NCBI GenBank assembly: GCA_023253615.1
Contig: JALRFZ010000304.1
Coordinates: forward strand, 1 to 7,164
Origin: Verrucomicrobiales bacterium
GTDB lineage: Bacteria; Verrucomicrobiota; Verrucomicrobiia; Verrucomicrobiales; DEV007
Direction: 5' to 3'
DNA length: 7,164 nt
Part shown: positions 6,901 through 7,164 of the stretch, piece after piece
Numbering within the stretch: the stretch's first letter is position 1
Layout of the letters: the number at the start of each line of letters is the position of its first letter
The notes under the pieces: model-generated
Told to the model about the DNA's origin: nothing
What the model saw: only the letters and a program-made list of their open reading frames with translations
Databases searched by the model: none
Position numbers and translations under genes: made by a program

Positions 6901-7043
6901 CTGCGGATCACTTCGAGAGCCTGATCGGAACCGGCCACGGCGGTGGGGGCCGGGGGTGTTTCCTGCGCGGCCAGAGAGCCGGTCAAGCCGGCGGAAGCGA
7001 GGGCGATGAGCATCCCTTTCTGAATCAAAACCTGCGGCTTCAT
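3966..7043 (-). CDS. Secreted PVC-type propeller/HEAT-repeat/c-type heme protein ('membrane-bound dehydrogenase' family)
   Basis: 1025 residues. Residues 1 to about 26 are a signal peptide (Lys2 and Lys9, then MLIALASAGLTGSLAA), so the protein is exported. Residues about 65-445 resemble the beta-propeller 'membrane-bound dehydrogenase domain' of Pirellula/Verrucomicrobium proteins, distantly related to soluble sugar dehydrogenases: FELELVAAEP, a calcium-loop-like DANGDGKFES (151-160), RWFRPVYAGLGPDGAIYLAD and DWYDSRLSH. Residues about 455-870 are helical HEAT-like repeats, such as ENRLVRRRASLELGWRGD. Residues about 890-1025 form the PVC-type heme-binding domain, with CANCH at 906-910, IGPDLTG, ILNPS and the distal ligand Met1002 in SLMPPGL. 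It probably oxidises an unknown sugar or alcohol in the periplasm and passes electrons to its own heme; the substrate is not deducible. Length and domain order are complete for the family. The ATG at 7043 was preferred over that at 7013 because only the longer form has a positively charged signal-peptide start. Confidence 0.93.
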   Translation of the reverse strand: MKPQVLIQKGMLIALASAGLTGSLAAQETPPAPTAVAGSDQALEVIRSFPGRGALADGSRPTPAEEAMMTFRLREGFELELVAAEPAVEQPLSLAWDAKGRLWAVLYRQYQFPAGLKIVEYDNHLRARFDKIPLPPPHGDPGEDIIRVFEDANGDGKFESHMDVITGLNIATSVAIGAGGIWVANPPYLLFYPDADADDTPDGDPVVKLSGFGIEDTHSVMNSLAWGPDGWLYGVNGSTTTGKVVDPASGKTVEWQGQMVWRFHPPTDRFEIYAEGGGNTFSLEIDAKGHVFSGTNGGKTRGMFYPQGSYGTKSWGKHGPLTNPYAFGYFEHMKHEGDERRFPQTFTICEGGLFGPGLEGHVVSANSLHNLVWSSRIERDGSTYRTIDEANPVESPDRWFRPVYAGLGPDGAIYLADWYDSRLSHVRPVDDWHKTSGRIYRLQPRGSRPVYGEGDLREKSPEDLIALFSSENRLVRRRASLELGWRGDKSAIPALIELVDQGSGQDSLEALWSLNLLGGLSDALASKWLTHPQPDIRRWVVRLVGDRRSAPDGLGTALADLAISEADVQVRVQLAASAKRLPPATALGIIEGLVRHDDDLSDPHQPLMIWWALEAHAEDGREGIAGWLSRPEVWSRPLVRGILLDRLMKRYAIAGGSENFTSATRLLGMAPDPEAKAKLLESLQAAFEGVTMPALPEPLTRALQEYSKTLGDSGLVLRLRSGEAGALDEAKKAVLDAKLPVGMRTELVRLLGEKGDAKVADPLLKILALDQEFALKRVALQTLARYEDPAIAKTIIARYGSTLPAEHGVRSTAERVLAGRLEWARLMMDEVDKAVIKNRDLGADIVQLMMEHRDEALNARISKHWPGIAAGAGGIDLAAETARIRKILAAGTGDPAAGKASYAARCANCHALFGEGAAIGPDLTGYERQNPDFWIPSILNPSLELREGYLNYVATMKDGRKVIGLMVEQSPRTVTLKDLAGQVSLLDRADIAQLEASPISLMPPGLLAGLSDKDLRDLFAYLMKP

Positions 7044-7080
7044 ACGACAGACATCTTGCCCAAACCCCGTTGCCTGAACA

Positions 7081-7118
7081 CAAAAAAACCCGGCGCGAAC
7101 AGGGACGCACCGGGGTTT
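7081..7118 (-). terminator. Rho-independent terminator of a gene beyond the right edge
   Basis: On the minus strand AAACCCCGG (7118-7110) pairs with CCGGGTTT (7093-7086) with one bulged G. An inner GCG/CGC pairing across one mismatch closes an 8-nt loop, and the stem runs directly into seven T residues (7088-7082). It therefore terminates minus-strand transcripts arriving from beyond 7118. A possible end of that upstream gene is the frame reading R-I-P-F-stop at 7164-7150, but five codons are too few to claim. The terminator ends only 37 nt before the large heme gene, which therefore either has its promoter overlapping this site or depends partly on read-through. Confidence 0.8.
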
Positions 7119-7164
7119 GCAAAGTCGGGAGAAGTGCCCCGCGGGAAGATCAGAAGGGAATCCG

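Noticed and set aside
5995..7122. Second minus-strand frame of 375 codons overlapping the large heme gene
   Set aside because: It runs through a rho-independent terminator and yields an Arg-rich product, while the overlapping frame encodes the well-matched propeller domain.

Overview
The window is high-GC bacterial DNA (roughly 60-65% G+C by eye). It most likely comes from a member of the Verrucomicrobiota, or at least the wider PVC (Planctomycetes-Verrucomicrobia-Chlamydiae) group. The main evidence is two secreted c-type cytochrome proteins of kinds largely confined to that group: a 1025-residue propeller/HEAT/heme protein of the 'Pirellula/Verrucomicrobium' type, and a 203-residue planctomycete-type cytochrome fused to an SHD1-like domain. 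Five protein-coding genes are supported, one of them cut by the window edge. No rRNA, tRNA, CRISPR array, transposase or phage gene was seen.

Layout from left to right: (1) Positions 1-954, minus strand, hold the N-terminal 318 residues of a membrane histidine kinase with six predicted membrane spans, a coiled coil and a complete H-box; its ATPase domain lies outside the window. (2) Positions 955-1341 are non-coding, with a strikingly AT-rich island (about 25% G+C over 961-1080) that is probably the kinase promoter, and a 12-bp-stem hairpin at 1261-1288 that probably ends the next operon. (3) Positions 1342-2371, minus strand, are a two-gene operon: a PhnA-type zinc-ribbon protein followed 16 nt later by the secreted cytochrome-SHD1 protein. 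(4) Positions 2372-2460 are a short divergent intergenic region with two overlapping inverted repeats. (5) Positions 2461-3732, plus strand, encode a PlsC-family acyltransferase with a long C-terminal extension. (6) Positions 3733-3965 separate two convergent genes and carry a MITE/REP-like palindromic element with 32-bp imperfect terminal inverted repeats built from a 9-nt motif. (7) Positions 3966-7043, minus strand, encode the large heme protein. (8) Positions 7081-7118 form a classic rho-independent terminator, minus strand, for a gene beyond the right edge.

Functionally the genes are mixed: envelope signalling (kinase), phospholipid acylation (PlsC), periplasmic redox proteins (two heme proteins) and a small cytoplasmic metal-binding protein. 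I see no convincing new multi-gene system. The most interesting signals are non-coding: the palindromic element, the mutually exclusive hairpins between the divergent genes, and a terminator arm that could pair instead with a sequence next to the start of the large heme gene.
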